Virus record (IMG/VR): IMGVR_UViG_3300043539_000123
Span: 1 to 24,845 of that record
Direction: 5' to 3' (one strand)
Source: a virus
DNA: 24,845 bases
Translations under genes and position numbers: made by a program
The notes under the pieces: generated by a model
What the model was told of the DNA's origin: nothing
The model's database searches: none
What the model saw: the letters and a program-made list of their open reading frames with translations, nothing else
Shown here: one piece after another, positions 6,498 through 13,323 of the stretch
Position numbering within the stretch: the first letter of the stretch is position 1
How the letters are laid out: each line of letters starts with the position of its first letter

Positions 6498-7042
6498 AGC
6501 TGTGCCTCCTGTTCTTTAGTTAGGTTGTACATCTCTTTTATCTGCTCAGATGTGAACTTACCTGCTTTCACAGCACGAAGTGCCTTATCCCATCTCTCCC
6601 CATCTAACGTAGGCTTTGCCTTAGGTGCTCTAGATGCAGTCTCACCATCATCATCCACTGCCTGCAGGGATAGTAAACTCACTAGCGTATATCTACGGAA
6701 GTAAGTGATTGCTCCACCTAGTTTTTGTGCATCGGTGATCATAGGTAAGGGCATGAAGCTCTCCAGAAAATCCTCACTTTCAATGTCAATAATGATAGTG
6801 TACACCTTATCATCCTTAATGGGCTGTACTAATAACAATCCACAGTCTAATAGGATAGGCTCTACCGTATCAATGATGCTGTTAATATCTGCATAGTTAC
6901 GCTTGAGGTGTGGGTTGGTCGCATTCTTAATGACCTTACCCATTGACTGCTTAGCTAGATGCAGTTTTTGGTAGATGTTGAGGGTAACCGCCTCAGGTGC
7001 TGTTTTAGGCTCTGCAGCTTGAGTTGTTTTTCTTGTTGTCAT
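6494..7042 (-). CDS. erf: ERF-type single-strand annealing recombinase
   Basis: The product (182 residues from ATG at 7042) shows the ERF family signature. KRNYADINSIIDTVEPILLD and GLLLVQP correspond to the conserved first half, and KLGGAITYFRRYTLVSLLSL plus VDDDGE correspond to the 'GSAITYARRYaLls...DDDG' block. ERF proteins anneal complementary single strands, aided here by the YqaJ exonuclease and the SSB. A longer frame starts at 7075, but that ATG overlaps the promoter box (TATATTTG at 7072-7065), so it would precede the predicted transcript start. I therefore prefer 7042, preceded by an A-rich leader. Confidence 0.85.
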   Translation of the reverse strand: MTTRKTTQAAEPKTAPEAVTLNIYQKLHLAKQSMGKVIKNATNPHLKRNYADINSIIDTVEPILLDCGLLLVQPIKDDKVYTIIIDIESEDFLESFMPLPMITDAQKLGGAITYFRRYTLVSLLSLQAVDDDGETASRAPKAKPTLDGERWDKALRAVKAGKFTSEQIKEMYNLTKEQEAQL

Positions 7043-7064
7043 AATTTTAAGTATTAAATTTCTA

Positions 7065-7098
7065 CAAATATACAAATTAATTGCACTTATTTACAAAA
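7065..7098 (-). promoter_or_regulatory. Host-type promoter of the recombination operon
   Basis: On the minus strand TTTTG (7098-7094), a 21-base spacer and TATATTTG (7072-7065) match the primary sigma promoter of Bacteroidota (TTG, about 17-23 bases, TAnnTTTG). The predicted start is near 7061, leaving a leader of about 19 bases before the ERF start at 7042. It lies at the 3' end of the upstream nuclease gene. Confidence 0.75.
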
Positions 7099-7538
7099 TC
7101 ATGAAAAAAATCTACAAAATCATCAAAATTTCTAGCGATGTAGTAGGTACCTCCTGCCTTTTCAATGTTCTCCTGGTATCTTTTTTGTGCTTCAGACTGC
7201 CTATCCTTACCAATCTTGACCTCAATCTTAACTGAGCGGCCCTTTATGGTAGCAGATATATCGGCACTCCCTGCTGTAGATGTTCCTTTGGTCCAGGTTA
7301 CACCAATGACCTTGCCTGCTGTGGTCTTTTTTTCTCTTGCTGTACCCATTGTGTTAATGCGTTCAGCTTGGTATCCTTGGTAGTTAATAAAATCGCAGAT
7401 TGCCTTGGTCAATCCGTTTGCTGTTGAGTCTTTGTACATAGTCTTAGGTATATAGTCTTGGGGGTAATTAGGGTGAGTTATGGCATAGCGTTGCAGCTTC
7501 AGCTCATGGAGCATTGCCTTATATTCTTTTTTCATCAA
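7077..7538 (-). CDS. VRR-NUC-like PD-(D/E)XK nuclease
   Basis: A 153-residue protein whose C-terminal half matches a VRR-NUC/Holliday-resolvase-type fold: GSADISATIKG with Asp93, KIEVKIGKDRQS with Glu106 and Lys108, then Gln118 (EAQKRYQ), and AGGTYYIARNFDDF at the end. These residues form the D...ExK...Q active site. In phages such enzymes probably act on branched or flapped replication intermediates. It is joined by ATGA to the primase-helicase upstream. The N-terminal 60 residues are not diagnostic. Confidence 0.8.
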   Translation of the reverse strand: MMKKEYKAMLHELKLQRYAITHPNYPQDYIPKTMYKDSTANGLTKAICDFINYQGYQAERINTMGTAREKKTTAGKVIGVTWTKGTSTAGSADISATIKGRSVKIEVKIGKDRQSEAQKRYQENIEKAGGTYYIARNFDDFVDFFHDFVNKCN

Positions 7539-9850
7539 TCTTGTTTAGTTAATTCAAAGTACCTGCCATGCTGGTCTCTATTTTTGGTGAATTTATAGCC
7601 TTTATAGCTTGCATAGGCTTGCACCCATTTAAGGTACTTCCTGCTGTCAAGGTCTTTGAAGCCATTAGTATCTGCTTGGAATGCCTCAAACGATGCTTTG
7701 TTGTAGTGACGTACATCCAATGAGATATTCCCATCATGTACAAAGTCATAGAACTCTTTACAAGTGTTTTGAATGAAACGCTTAGCATCTGCATTGATGG
7801 ATACACTTCTCACCAATCCATTCTGGAGGTACATCTGCAGGTTAGATAGCATGTAGTTATCAAAATGAGCCCATTCGTCCTTATTCCATTCATCAAATAA
7901 TAGCTTACCATACTCATCCTGTGGGTTACGTTGGCTATTGAAGTACTGAAAGAACTCTATCTCATGCCTCCTACGATCATGTGAGGTACCTGCCCCACTG
8001 ATAACATAGTTGGTAGTGATAACTATCTTAGGTGAACGTTCAAATGGGATGTAGATCTCATCCTTATTCTTTCGGTTGACAGGTATGCCCTCAGTGATAA
8101 GTGAGAACAGCTGTTCAAAGTCAAAGTGTTTCTTAACATCATCAAATGCAAGGACCTGAGTATCTATGTTTACCCGTTGGTACACAAAATCATTCTTACT
8201 TGGGTTGTATGCCTTACCATCTATCTTAATAATCTTGCGGATATTGCCGATGGCTGTCAACATCAAGCTCTTACCACTACCTCCATTAGGGTTATCATCA
8301 ATCTCCTGGTCATTAAAGATTATTGCCTTTTGGTCCGTCTTATCTTTGAACGTATGGATGAGGTAGCCAAGTGTTGACTCCATTGCTTTGATGCGTTGCT
8401 CATCCTGGGCTGATACCTTATGTACAAAATCTTGGAAGTTATTATCGTGTATCGCGATTTGGGTATAATTTCTTTTGATTATCTGCTCCCTCCAAATGTA
8501 CCCATCTATATCAATGTAGCTCATGAGCTCCACTTTGTCCTTGGATACCTTGGCCACTCCGTTAAGAAATGGGATGTAAGATGAGTAGCGATCATCCTGC
8601 AGGATACGCATGTCAATGGACTCTAGCATGTTTAGATGGCTGTCAGTGAACAGCTGAGCACTCTTAGCACAGTGATTGTACACGTCAAGTTCACCCTTAG
8701 CTAGGCAATACTTCAGTACAAAGTCCTTGATTAACTCCACTGAGCTCTCAGATACCTTATTCTCTTCAATGTACACATAGGTAGGCTTGTTGCTCCGTTC
8801 CGGATAGTACTTAGCAAAGCCATTTTTTTGCAGAAACTTAGCATAGTCATGCGGCACGATAGTAATTTTCTTGCCATCTGCTTGCCAGAACACATCATCT
8901 GAGTTCTGCACCTCCTCTTTTACTGACTCAATGATTGAGCTACTAACTCCTAGCTGTTTTTGGATGTCCTCATCCTTAAGGCCCTCCTTTAATTTTAGCT
9001 TGACCTTGTTAACGGTGTATGTATCCTCAAAGTACTTAGTGTTAAAATTGCTTGATTTATAGGCATTGATAACAGTATAGTTTATTTCACTCGCTGTAAA
9101 GTCCTCCTGTGCATATTGCAGGAGGTAATTCTTAGCAGCATACTGATCTACCCCATACTCAGCCATACAGCAGGCCACCTTAAAGGTCCAATTATTCCTT
9201 CCCTGTTCAAACACCCCATGGTTAAATTTCATGATTAACTCAATGATACGGTCCTCATTAGCAATGGGGAGCACTGCTATCTTTTCTGCCTTGTGGTATC
9301 CCTTATCCTCGGTGATACCTTGAAACACCTCACAGAACTCATTGAGGTAGGCATCAGGGTCATAGCTTTCAAAGCATACCCTGCTCACATTGCTGTTAGC
9401 TACATCAAAATAATCACTATTGATATATTCCTTGTATGCCTCAAACCTCCTCTTATGTTCAAACTTGTTGCTTTCAGGTGTACGGATAACCACCTTAAGT
9501 CCATTGCCACTAGGTGAAGTGAACATCATGTACACATACGGACATTCCTTGAGCCTGTTCCGTTCAGCTTTCAATGTCTTAGCATCCGGATATTTATCAA
9601 AGTCTAGGACACAAAGCCCTGAGTGTTGGATGAGTCCATCATCCTTGCGTTCAGAAAATGTGCCATTAAACATGATGGCCATGAGTTGCATCTTGCTTTC
9701 ACTGTCTCCAGCACGTAGCTTTTTTATTTTGTTAATCAGCTCGGGGTTACCTTGCTTAATTCTGTTGTACACTTCTATTGCCTCAAGTGTGAAAGGTGTT
9801 TCTTTGGAGTTAAACAAGCTCCTGAAAACTGATATTTTTGGGTTGTACAT
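7535..9850 (-). CDS. Primase-helicase fusion (BT4734/VirE-type primase plus SF3-like helicase)
   Basis: This 771-residue protein probably primes and unwinds phage DNA. The N-terminal 180 residues (ISVFRSLFNSKETPF...) match the BT4734/VirE N-terminal primase-like domain, with VLDFDKYPD at 81-89 and SPSGNGLKVVIR at 112-123 as the likely active-site motifs. A middle region (EQGRNNWTFKVACCMAEYGV) resembles a primase C-terminal linker. The helicase shows a Walker A NPNGGSGKS ending near residue 528, Walker B VLAFDD near 566-571 and a sensor-like KIVITTN near 608-614. No zinc-binding domain is visible. A host-type promoter ends four bases before its ATG. Confidence 0.9.
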   Translation of the reverse strand: MYNPKISVFRSLFNSKETPFTLEAIEVYNRIKQGNPELINKIKKLRAGDSESKMQLMAIMFNGTFSERKDDGLIQHSGLCVLDFDKYPDAKTLKAERNRLKECPYVYMMFTSPSGNGLKVVIRTPESNKFEHKRRFEAYKEYINSDYFDVANSNVSRVCFESYDPDAYLNEFCEVFQGITEDKGYHKAEKIAVLPIANEDRIIELIMKFNHGVFEQGRNNWTFKVACCMAEYGVDQYAAKNYLLQYAQEDFTASEINYTVINAYKSSNFNTKYFEDTYTVNKVKLKLKEGLKDEDIQKQLGVSSSIIESVKEEVQNSDDVFWQADGKKITIVPHDYAKFLQKNGFAKYYPERSNKPTYVYIEENKVSESSVELIKDFVLKYCLAKGELDVYNHCAKSAQLFTDSHLNMLESIDMRILQDDRYSSYIPFLNGVAKVSKDKVELMSYIDIDGYIWREQIIKRNYTQIAIHDNNFQDFVHKVSAQDEQRIKAMESTLGYLIHTFKDKTDQKAIIFNDQEIDDNPNGGSGKSLMLTAIGNIRKIIKIDGKAYNPSKNDFVYQRVNIDTQVLAFDDVKKHFDFEQLFSLITEGIPVNRKNKDEIYIPFERSPKIVITTNYVISGAGTSHDRRRHEIEFFQYFNSQRNPQDEYGKLLFDEWNKDEWAHFDNYMLSNLQMYLQNGLVRSVSINADAKRFIQNTCKEFYDFVHDGNISLDVRHYNKASFEAFQADTNGFKDLDSRKYLKWVQAYASYKGYKFTKNRDQHGRYFELTKQD

Positions 9851-9854
9851 GTTA

Positions 9855-9885
9855 CAAATATAAATTAATGACGATAAAAAGACAA
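9855..9885 (-). promoter_or_regulatory. Host-type promoter of the primase-helicase gene
   Basis: TTG (9885-9883), 20 bases, then TATATTTG (9862-9855) on the minus strand match the Bacteroidota consensus. Only four bases separate the box from the ATG at 9850, so the transcript may be leaderless. One ATGACGAT repeat (9868-9875) lies in the spacer, so a protein binding there could block or modulate this promoter. Confidence 0.7.
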
Positions 9886-9972
9886 TTTATGACGATAAAA
9901 TAAAATCATCGTCATGGATATAAACCAATGCAGGCTTATGTTTCAGTGATTTCATGACGATATGACGATAAA
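9868..9972. repeat. Cluster of five TTATCGTCAT-like sites, candidate origin iterons
   Basis: The core ATGACGAT occurs at 9868-9875, 9889-9896, 9954-9961 and 9962-9969 on the plus strand (the last two in direct tandem) and inverted at 9908-9915. Read on the other strand the sites are TTATCGTCAT (three exact, two with one mismatch), matching seven of nine positions of the DnaA box TTATCCACA. Two further diverged copies, ATGACCGT and ATGACGGT, lie in tandem on the minus strand at 10053-10038. The block is noncoding and sits between a DnaA-like gene and the primase-helicase, which suggests a replication origin and/or autoregulatory operators. Confidence 0.65.
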
Positions 9973-10053
9973 TTTTCCAAAGTACAAACTTTTTTAGTGG
10001 TGTATTTTTTAAGGACCCTATATAAGAGAACTGTCACACCGTCATACGGTCAT

Positions 10054-10082
10054 AAAAAAGAGGGAGCCTAAGCCCCCCCTCT
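10054..10082 (-). terminator. Intrinsic terminator after the DnaA-like gene
   Basis: On the minus strand AGAGGG (10082-10077) pairs with CCCTCT (10064-10059), extended by a G-T and a G-C pair, around a G-rich loop, followed by six T (10059-10054). It lies about 20 bases after the stop of the gene ending at 10101 and would end the early operon before the repeat region. Confidence 0.75.
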
Positions 10083-10100
10083 AGTATTAACCCTTAAAAA

Positions 10101-10553
10101 TTATGATAGCTCAAATGTAGTACTAATCTCATTCTTAGTCATTCTCTCTTGAAAACTTTTTAATAATTTAGTAGGGAAGTTACCTGTGATTGTTACCCTA
10201 GTTTCCTCGTCATCTATTGGCATAACATCGACATCAAAGATATTAATATCTGACCTCTTGGGTCTGATAAGTTCTGGAATGGGGTATATCATCTTGAGGT
10301 AGTTTTGGTCTTTTCTATGGTACCAATACTTGTGCTCTTGGATGCCATGCACCACCGTACTATGATCACGATTAAAATACTGACCAATCATGGTGGTAGT
10401 CATGTGCCTGTTTTCATACATGTAGTTGTACAGGTAGTATCTCTTGCTTACTATCTCCTGCTTTCTGCTAGGTGTGTTCAGCTGATATGCCCTAATGATA
10501 TCCACTATATCCTGGTTAATTACTTTGCTCAGTTCAAATAATTCCTCACTCAT
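10101..10553 (-). CDS. DnaA domain IV-like DNA-binding protein
   Basis: A 150-residue protein whose residues 30-80 resemble the DNA-binding domain IV of bacterial DnaA. RKQEIVSKRYYLYNYMYENR corresponds to the 'R..ReiVlaRqiamyl.re' helix, MTTTMIGQYF to the next helix, and NRDHSTVVHG (61-70) to the DnaA signature GRDHTTVLHA. There is no ATPase domain. The rest (VDVMPIDDEETRVTITGNFP and on) is unassigned. It overlaps the 62-residue gene upstream by ATGA and is followed by a terminator and then by DnaA-box-like repeats, so it is a likely initiator or repressor acting at those sites. Confidence 0.75.
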   Translation of the reverse strand: MSEELFELSKVINQDIVDIIRAYQLNTPSRKQEIVSKRYYLYNYMYENRHMTTTMIGQYFNRDHSTVVHGIQEHKYWYHRKDQNYLKMIYPIPELIRPKRSDINIFDVDVMPIDDEETRVTITGNFPTKLLKSFQERMTKNEISTTFELS

Positions 10554-10738
10554 ATCTCTTGAATTTTATAGCCCCATTGCAGATACTGCTCTAAGGTCTC
10601 AGGTTGTTCATTCTGTTTGTATTGGAAGTTGAGCTGCCATAAAAAGCCTTTCTCATCCATCCCCATGTAGCACCATGTGCCACCCTCTGGCTCTACTGTG
10701 TCTTCAAGCCAAATTCTAAAGTACCTTGTGTATTTCAT
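10550..10738 (-). CDS. Small hypothetical protein
   Basis: A 62-residue product beginning MKYTRYFRIWLEDTVEPEGG, rich in aromatic residues (five Trp or more in total, including GTWCYMGMDEKGFLWQLNF). It is likely a small beta-rich fold. No family recognised. It is coupled to its neighbours by a one-base overlap (TAATG) on the upstream side and by ATGA on the downstream side. Confidence 0.65.
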   Translation of the reverse strand: MKYTRYFRIWLEDTVEPEGGTWCYMGMDEKGFLWQLNFQYKQNEQPETLEQYLQWGYKIQEI

Positions 10739-10983
10739 TAGTCTAATCTTTTAGGGTCATTAACTCCTTTGAACAGGTTGCTTGTAGTAGCTATCATGCC
10801 GGTAGCTTTCATAAAGTCAACCTCAGCCTTAGCACTGTTTATCACTGAGTTAGACAGGTTAGAAATTGCCTGAGCCTTTTCTACTTCAGTAGATAGTTGT
10901 TCAGGTGTTAGCTCATCATCATTTAATCTCTCTAGAGCTGCGAAGAGGTGATCACGTAGATCATTCATGCCGTTTCTTGCCAT
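10738..10983 (-). CDS. Conserved phage protein of NDLRDHLFAALERL type
   Basis: An 81-residue helical protein beginning MARNGMNDLRDHLFAALERL, followed by an acidic linker, then KAQAISNLSNSVINSAKAEV. This pattern is familiar from many phages, where such proteins sit next to HNH endonuclease genes; the function is not established. Here it overlaps the HNH gene by 23 bases, the same association. The two helices could form a coiled-coil dimer. Confidence 0.75.
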   Translation of the reverse strand: MARNGMNDLRDHLFAALERLNDDELTPEQLSTEVEKAQAISNLSNSVINSAKAEVDFMKATGMIATTSNLFKGVNDPKRLD

Positions 10984-11575
10984 TGTTTATTGTTTTATTA
11001 AGTTTACTTTTTAATTTCATGACCTCCTGTAAGTCCTTTGGGAACCGTTGGATTGTATTTTTGGTCATGTTTGTGTTCATTGGGATGCACTCCAGGTTGC
11101 TCAGCTCTAAGTTCATAGTGTTGCCATCAATAAACCTAACTATGTGCTTAGGAGGGATGGGTCCATTAGCCTGCTCCCATGTCAACCGGTGAGTTAATAC
11201 CCATACACTATCTGATATCTTAGTGTAGTGATACTTTCTACCACTGCTATCAGTTCGGATGCTAGTTGCATTTGCCTCCCTAGTATTGAATGGCTTGTTG
11301 CCTTTCTTAAACATCGTAGCAGCTGCATTAGTTAGCAGTAAATTAGGACATTTGATACCTTTATTGAATGGTACATGACCTTTAGGATACCTGGTGTACT
11401 TACCTGCGTTTAATATCAGGGATCTATTTATTGCTTTCTTTGTCTTAGGGTCTTTTTTTAGTCCTCTTTTGTACGTTCTATTGTACACTTGGGATGCAGT
11501 CAATCCTAGATACTCACCTAGCACTTTTGCAGGGATGTATGGGTATAGTATTTCTAGTATCTTATCTTGTCGCAT
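10961..11575 (-). CDS. HNH-family endonuclease, homing type
   Basis: A 204-residue protein with an HNH_3-like core at residues 128-165: THRLTWEQANGPIPPKH and IVRFIDGNTMN followed by LSNLECIP. His129, His144, Asp150-Gly-Asn152 and Asn160 fit the scaffold, although the usual second His just before the I-D-G-N motif is replaced by Arg-Phe. An N-terminal helix-turn-helix (residues 15-38, AKVLGEYLGLTASQVYNRTY) and a middle region with F-N-K-G / F-K-K-G repeats may bind DNA. Such genes may be mobile, but here it overlaps its neighbours tightly and may serve the phage. Confidence 0.8.
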   Translation of the reverse strand: MRQDKILEILYPYIPAKVLGEYLGLTASQVYNRTYKRGLKKDPKTKKAINRSLILNAGKYTRYPKGHVPFNKGIKCPNLLLTNAAATMFKKGNKPFNTREANATSIRTDSSGRKYHYTKISDSVWVLTHRLTWEQANGPIPPKHIVRFIDGNTMNLELSNLECIPMNTNMTKNTIQRFPKDLQEVMKLKSKLNKTINNGKKRHE

Positions 11576-11727
11576 ACCTTTTCAATTACAAAGTGTCCGT
11601 AAATATGAGTTCCTGCTGCCCTGAACTGTTGGAGTTTCCAATGGCAGAGTGCTTTGGTAGGGAATTCATAGCTCTCTGCGAGCCTTTTTTCATAGTAATA
11701 TAGTAATCTGTACATGAGTTCTTGCAT
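11554..11727 (-). CDS. 57-residue basic protein upstream of the HNH gene
   Basis: A frame from ATG at 11727 to TAG at 11554-11556, overlapping the HNH gene start by 22 bases. The product (MQELMYRLLYYYEKRLAESY at its start, VCDKIRY at its end) is aromatic, basic and helical, with normal composition. The leader AATACTTAAAATG closely matches the ERF leader AATACTTAAAATTATG, which supports this start. It competes with another frame (11586-11831, 81 codons) that I consider less convincing. No family recognised. Confidence 0.6.
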   Translation of the reverse strand: MQELMYRLLYYYEKRLAESYEFPTKALCHWKLQQFRAAGTHIYGHFVIEKVCDKIRY

Positions 11728-11823
11728 TTTAAGTATTCTAAATATAGGGAGGTATTAAAGGAGCCCCCCTTATCTCCTGCGAATGACTGACGGGTCCACC
11801 ATCTAGCCATCTCTGAGATATCT

Positions 11824-12114
11824 CTATGCATCATACCTCCACTCATCCTCATCAAAGTCATCATCCAACTCCTGCATATCTCTTACAAGGTTGGTATCCT
11901 GGATGCACCAAATAATCTCCTCATTAAGTTGGTCAAGTTCGGTATCAGTTAGGATGTAGTCAAGCTCTACCTCACCAATTATTTGAGTAGCTACCACATT
12001 GCTAAGCTCCACCTCATAGCTTTCATCGGTTATGTTAGTTATTTTATACTCACAGTTACCATGCACATCATCAAAGTCAAAGTAAGCTACTTCAATTCCT
12101 ATTGTTACTTGCAT
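11824..12114 (-). CDS. Acidic small protein of unknown function
   Basis: A 96-residue very acidic protein. The first half is strand-rich (MQVTIGIEVAYFDFDD, CEYKITNITDESYEVELSN), the second half is Asp/Glu-rich and ends DDDFDEDEWRYDA. Such a charge distribution is seen in phage inhibitors that mimic DNA, but there is no direct evidence for that here. It overlaps the 32-residue gene upstream by 10 bases. After it there is a 96-base stretch with no clear gene in the favoured reading. Confidence 0.7.
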   Translation of the reverse strand: MQVTIGIEVAYFDFDDVHGNCEYKITNITDESYEVELSNVVATQIIGEVELDYILTDTELDQLNEEIIWCIQDTNLVRDMQELDDDFDEDEWRYDA

Positions 12115-12203
12115 ATCATAAAGATTAAAACGTTATACATAATTACCATAGTACCCACGACTATAGCCATACCTCCTACTGCTTTGAATAGTTCTCTTTT
12201 CAT
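12105..12203 (-). CDS. 32-residue single-pass membrane miniprotein
   Basis: A frame from ATG at 12203 to TAA at 12105-12107. The product begins MKRELFKAVGGMAIVVGTMV and continues hydrophobic to its end (FMICK), so a single membrane segment with a basic N-terminus is expected. It is joined to the 55-residue gene upstream by ATGA and overlaps the 96-residue gene by 10 bases. Function unknown. Confidence 0.6.
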   Translation of the reverse strand: MKRELFKAVGGMAIVVGTMVIMYNVLIFMICK

Positions 12204-12367
12204 CTGTTAGCGTTTAGAATTGTTAAAAAATCTTCTGTGTTATCTAATGCTTCTTTGGTCATTTCCTCAGTAGCTTCAACAAGCAGCTGCTCTAGGAATA
12301 AAGCAAGTACCTCTGCGTTGTTTTCGTGTTTCTTGATAAAGTCAAGGGCTCTGTTAAACTGTTCCAT
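12200..12367 (-). CDS. 55-residue acidic helical protein, first gene of the early operon
   Basis: A frame from ATG at 12367 to TGA at 12200-12202. The product begins MEQFNRALDFIKKHENNAEV and continues as an amphipathic Glu-rich helix (LFLEQLLVEATEEMTK) with a short polar tail. It follows the predicted early promoter with a leader of about 24 bases, so it would be among the first phage proteins made. No family recognised; proteins in this position often target host functions, which is inference. Confidence 0.65.
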   Translation of the reverse strand: MEQFNRALDFIKKHENNAEVLALFLEQLLVEATEEMTKEALDNTEDFLTILNANR

Positions 12368-12394
12368 ATATCATTTTTAAGTGTTAATACCTGA

Positions 12395-12425
12395 CAAAGA
12401 TATAAAAGGTTTCATATATGCAAAA
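12395..12425 (-). promoter_or_regulatory. Host-type promoter of the early operon
   Basis: TTTTG (12425-12421), 18 bases, then TATCTTTG (12402-12395) on the minus strand match the Bacteroidota consensus TTG-N-TAnnTTTG. The start is predicted near 12391, about 24 bases before the first gene. The -33 element sits inside a near-perfect dyad, suggesting repression. Confidence 0.7.
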
Positions 12426-12436
12426 CATTTTGCATA
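12417..12436. promoter_or_regulatory. Dyad operator over the early promoter
   Basis: The plus strand reads TATGCAAAA at 12417-12425, a two-base centre CA, and TTTTGCATA at 12428-12436: two perfect 9-base inverted arms. The left arm covers the -33 element of the early promoter. This is the geometry of a repressor operator for a dimeric helix-turn-helix protein. The binding protein is not identified. Confidence 0.55.
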
Positions 12437-12549
12437 ATTTTCCACAAATTTAGAATGAGTCTAAATAAGGAATATCACATAATGTTGGTGAAAATCACTT
12501 AATTTCGCCTATAAGCGTAAATAATCTCCGCAAAAATACGTCTATAAAC

Positions 12550-13323
12550 TCACGATATTTGTTTACGCGTGTAGAGATATTGCTGATACTTAGTGAATAC
12601 CAGGTGATTTATTTTGTAGTGCTTTTTACAGTCCTTGCATAGTATCCAATGGTGTACAGTGCCTGCAGCTGTGACTACTTTCTTATTGTATTTAACATTT
12701 ATTCCTGCACATTCAGGGCATTCATATTTTTCCCCTCCATGCTGTACTGCATAGTTATGGTTAGCAATGGCATAGCTGTTGAGTTTCTCAAATACTGCCT
12801 CAAGTACCTCCACATCCATCTTACAATAGGCCACCATCTTATCCAGTGCATCCTGATCTTTGCGAAATACTATATCTTTCCACAGGTCAAGCCCTCCTGT
12901 TTCCATCTTAGCACCTACCTTGAGTAGCTTAGCTATGTAGTCAAGCTTGTTGCTATTAAAATTAAAGTACTTTTTAGCCCATTTAAGCGTGTCTATGGTC
13001 TTGGGTGATGGCATAAACTGAATGCCATGAAATAAAGCTCTTGTGCGTATCCATTTGAGGTCAAATCTATCCCCATTGTGAGCTACAATCTCATCTGCTT
13101 TCTCCAATACTTTGACAAAGGCCTCAATCATTTTCTTATCACTTTGACTTTTGGACCATGTTAGGCTGTGAATTTCATCCTCACCCTCCCATTTATAGCA
13201 GATGCAGATGATTGCACGCTCATGAATGATATCACCCGGGTTAATGGTTAGGTTGTATCCTGTCCTCCAGAACACACCGACATTGAAAGAGGTCTCAATG
13301 TCATAAAATAAACGTTTTCTCAT
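12550..13323 (-). CDS. DEDDy 3'-5' exonuclease with C-terminal zinc ribbon
   Basis: A 257-residue protein of the RNase H-like exonuclease fold, close to the YprB/PolB proofreading-like group. Motif I is FYDIETS (Asp8, Glu10), motif II is AHNGDRFDLKW (Asp88, with Asn83), an intermediate Asp111 lies in KTIDTLKW, and motif III is YCKMD (Tyr166, Asp170), so the catalytic set is complete. After residue 200 come two CxxC knuckles (Cys202/205 and Cys229/232) forming a zinc ribbon that may bind DNA. It is coupled by ATGA to the spanin gene, an unusual place for a DNA enzyme. Confidence 0.85.
   Translation of the reverse strand: MRKRLFYDIETSFNVGVFWRTGYNLTINPGDIIHERAIICICYKWEGEDEIHSLTWSKSQSDKKMIEAFVKVLEKADEIVAHNGDRFDLKWIRTRALFHGIQFMPSPKTIDTLKWAKKYFNFNSNKLDYIAKLLKVGAKMETGGLDLWKDIVFRKDQDALDKMVAYCKMDVEVLEAVFEKLNSYAIANHNYAVQHGGEKYECPECAGINVKYNKKVVTAAGTVHHWILCKDCKKHYKINHLVFTKYQQYLYTRKQIS

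Larger units (their letters stand above)
9851..10100. other. Noncoding control region (candidate replication origin)
   Basis: This 250-base stretch holds no supported gene. From left to right it contains the primase promoter, the five ATGACGAT sites, an AT-rich part (9971-10010), two diverged repeat copies with a short palindrome CCGTCATACGG at 10039-10049, and a terminator for the gene on the right. The combination of repeats, AT-rich DNA and flanking replication genes is why I suggest an origin. Confidence 0.55.

Noticed and set aside
7043-7075. Upstream start for the ERF gene (11 extra residues)
   Set aside because: The ATG lies within the TATATTTG box region, before the predicted transcript start, and the extra residues are not part of the family pattern.
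9420-9863. Plus-strand frame of 147 codons opposite the primase domain
   Set aside because: It lies opposite clear primase motifs, has no promoter or leader, and its composition is Ser/Leu-rich.
10016-10023. TATATAGG on the minus strand as a sixth late motif
   Set aside because: There is no AACA at the right distance and no start codon directly after it.
11742-11749. AATATAGG on the plus strand
   Set aside because: There is no plus-strand gene start after it and no AACA block upstream.
11586-11864. Minus-strand frame of 92 codons (81 from an ATG overlapping the upstream stop)
   Set aside because: It overlaps the 57-residue frame in another phase. Its product has a patchy composition, and its middle runs through a hairpin and promoter-like DNA. 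The 57-residue frame has a matching leader and better composition. Kept as an alternative in the findings.
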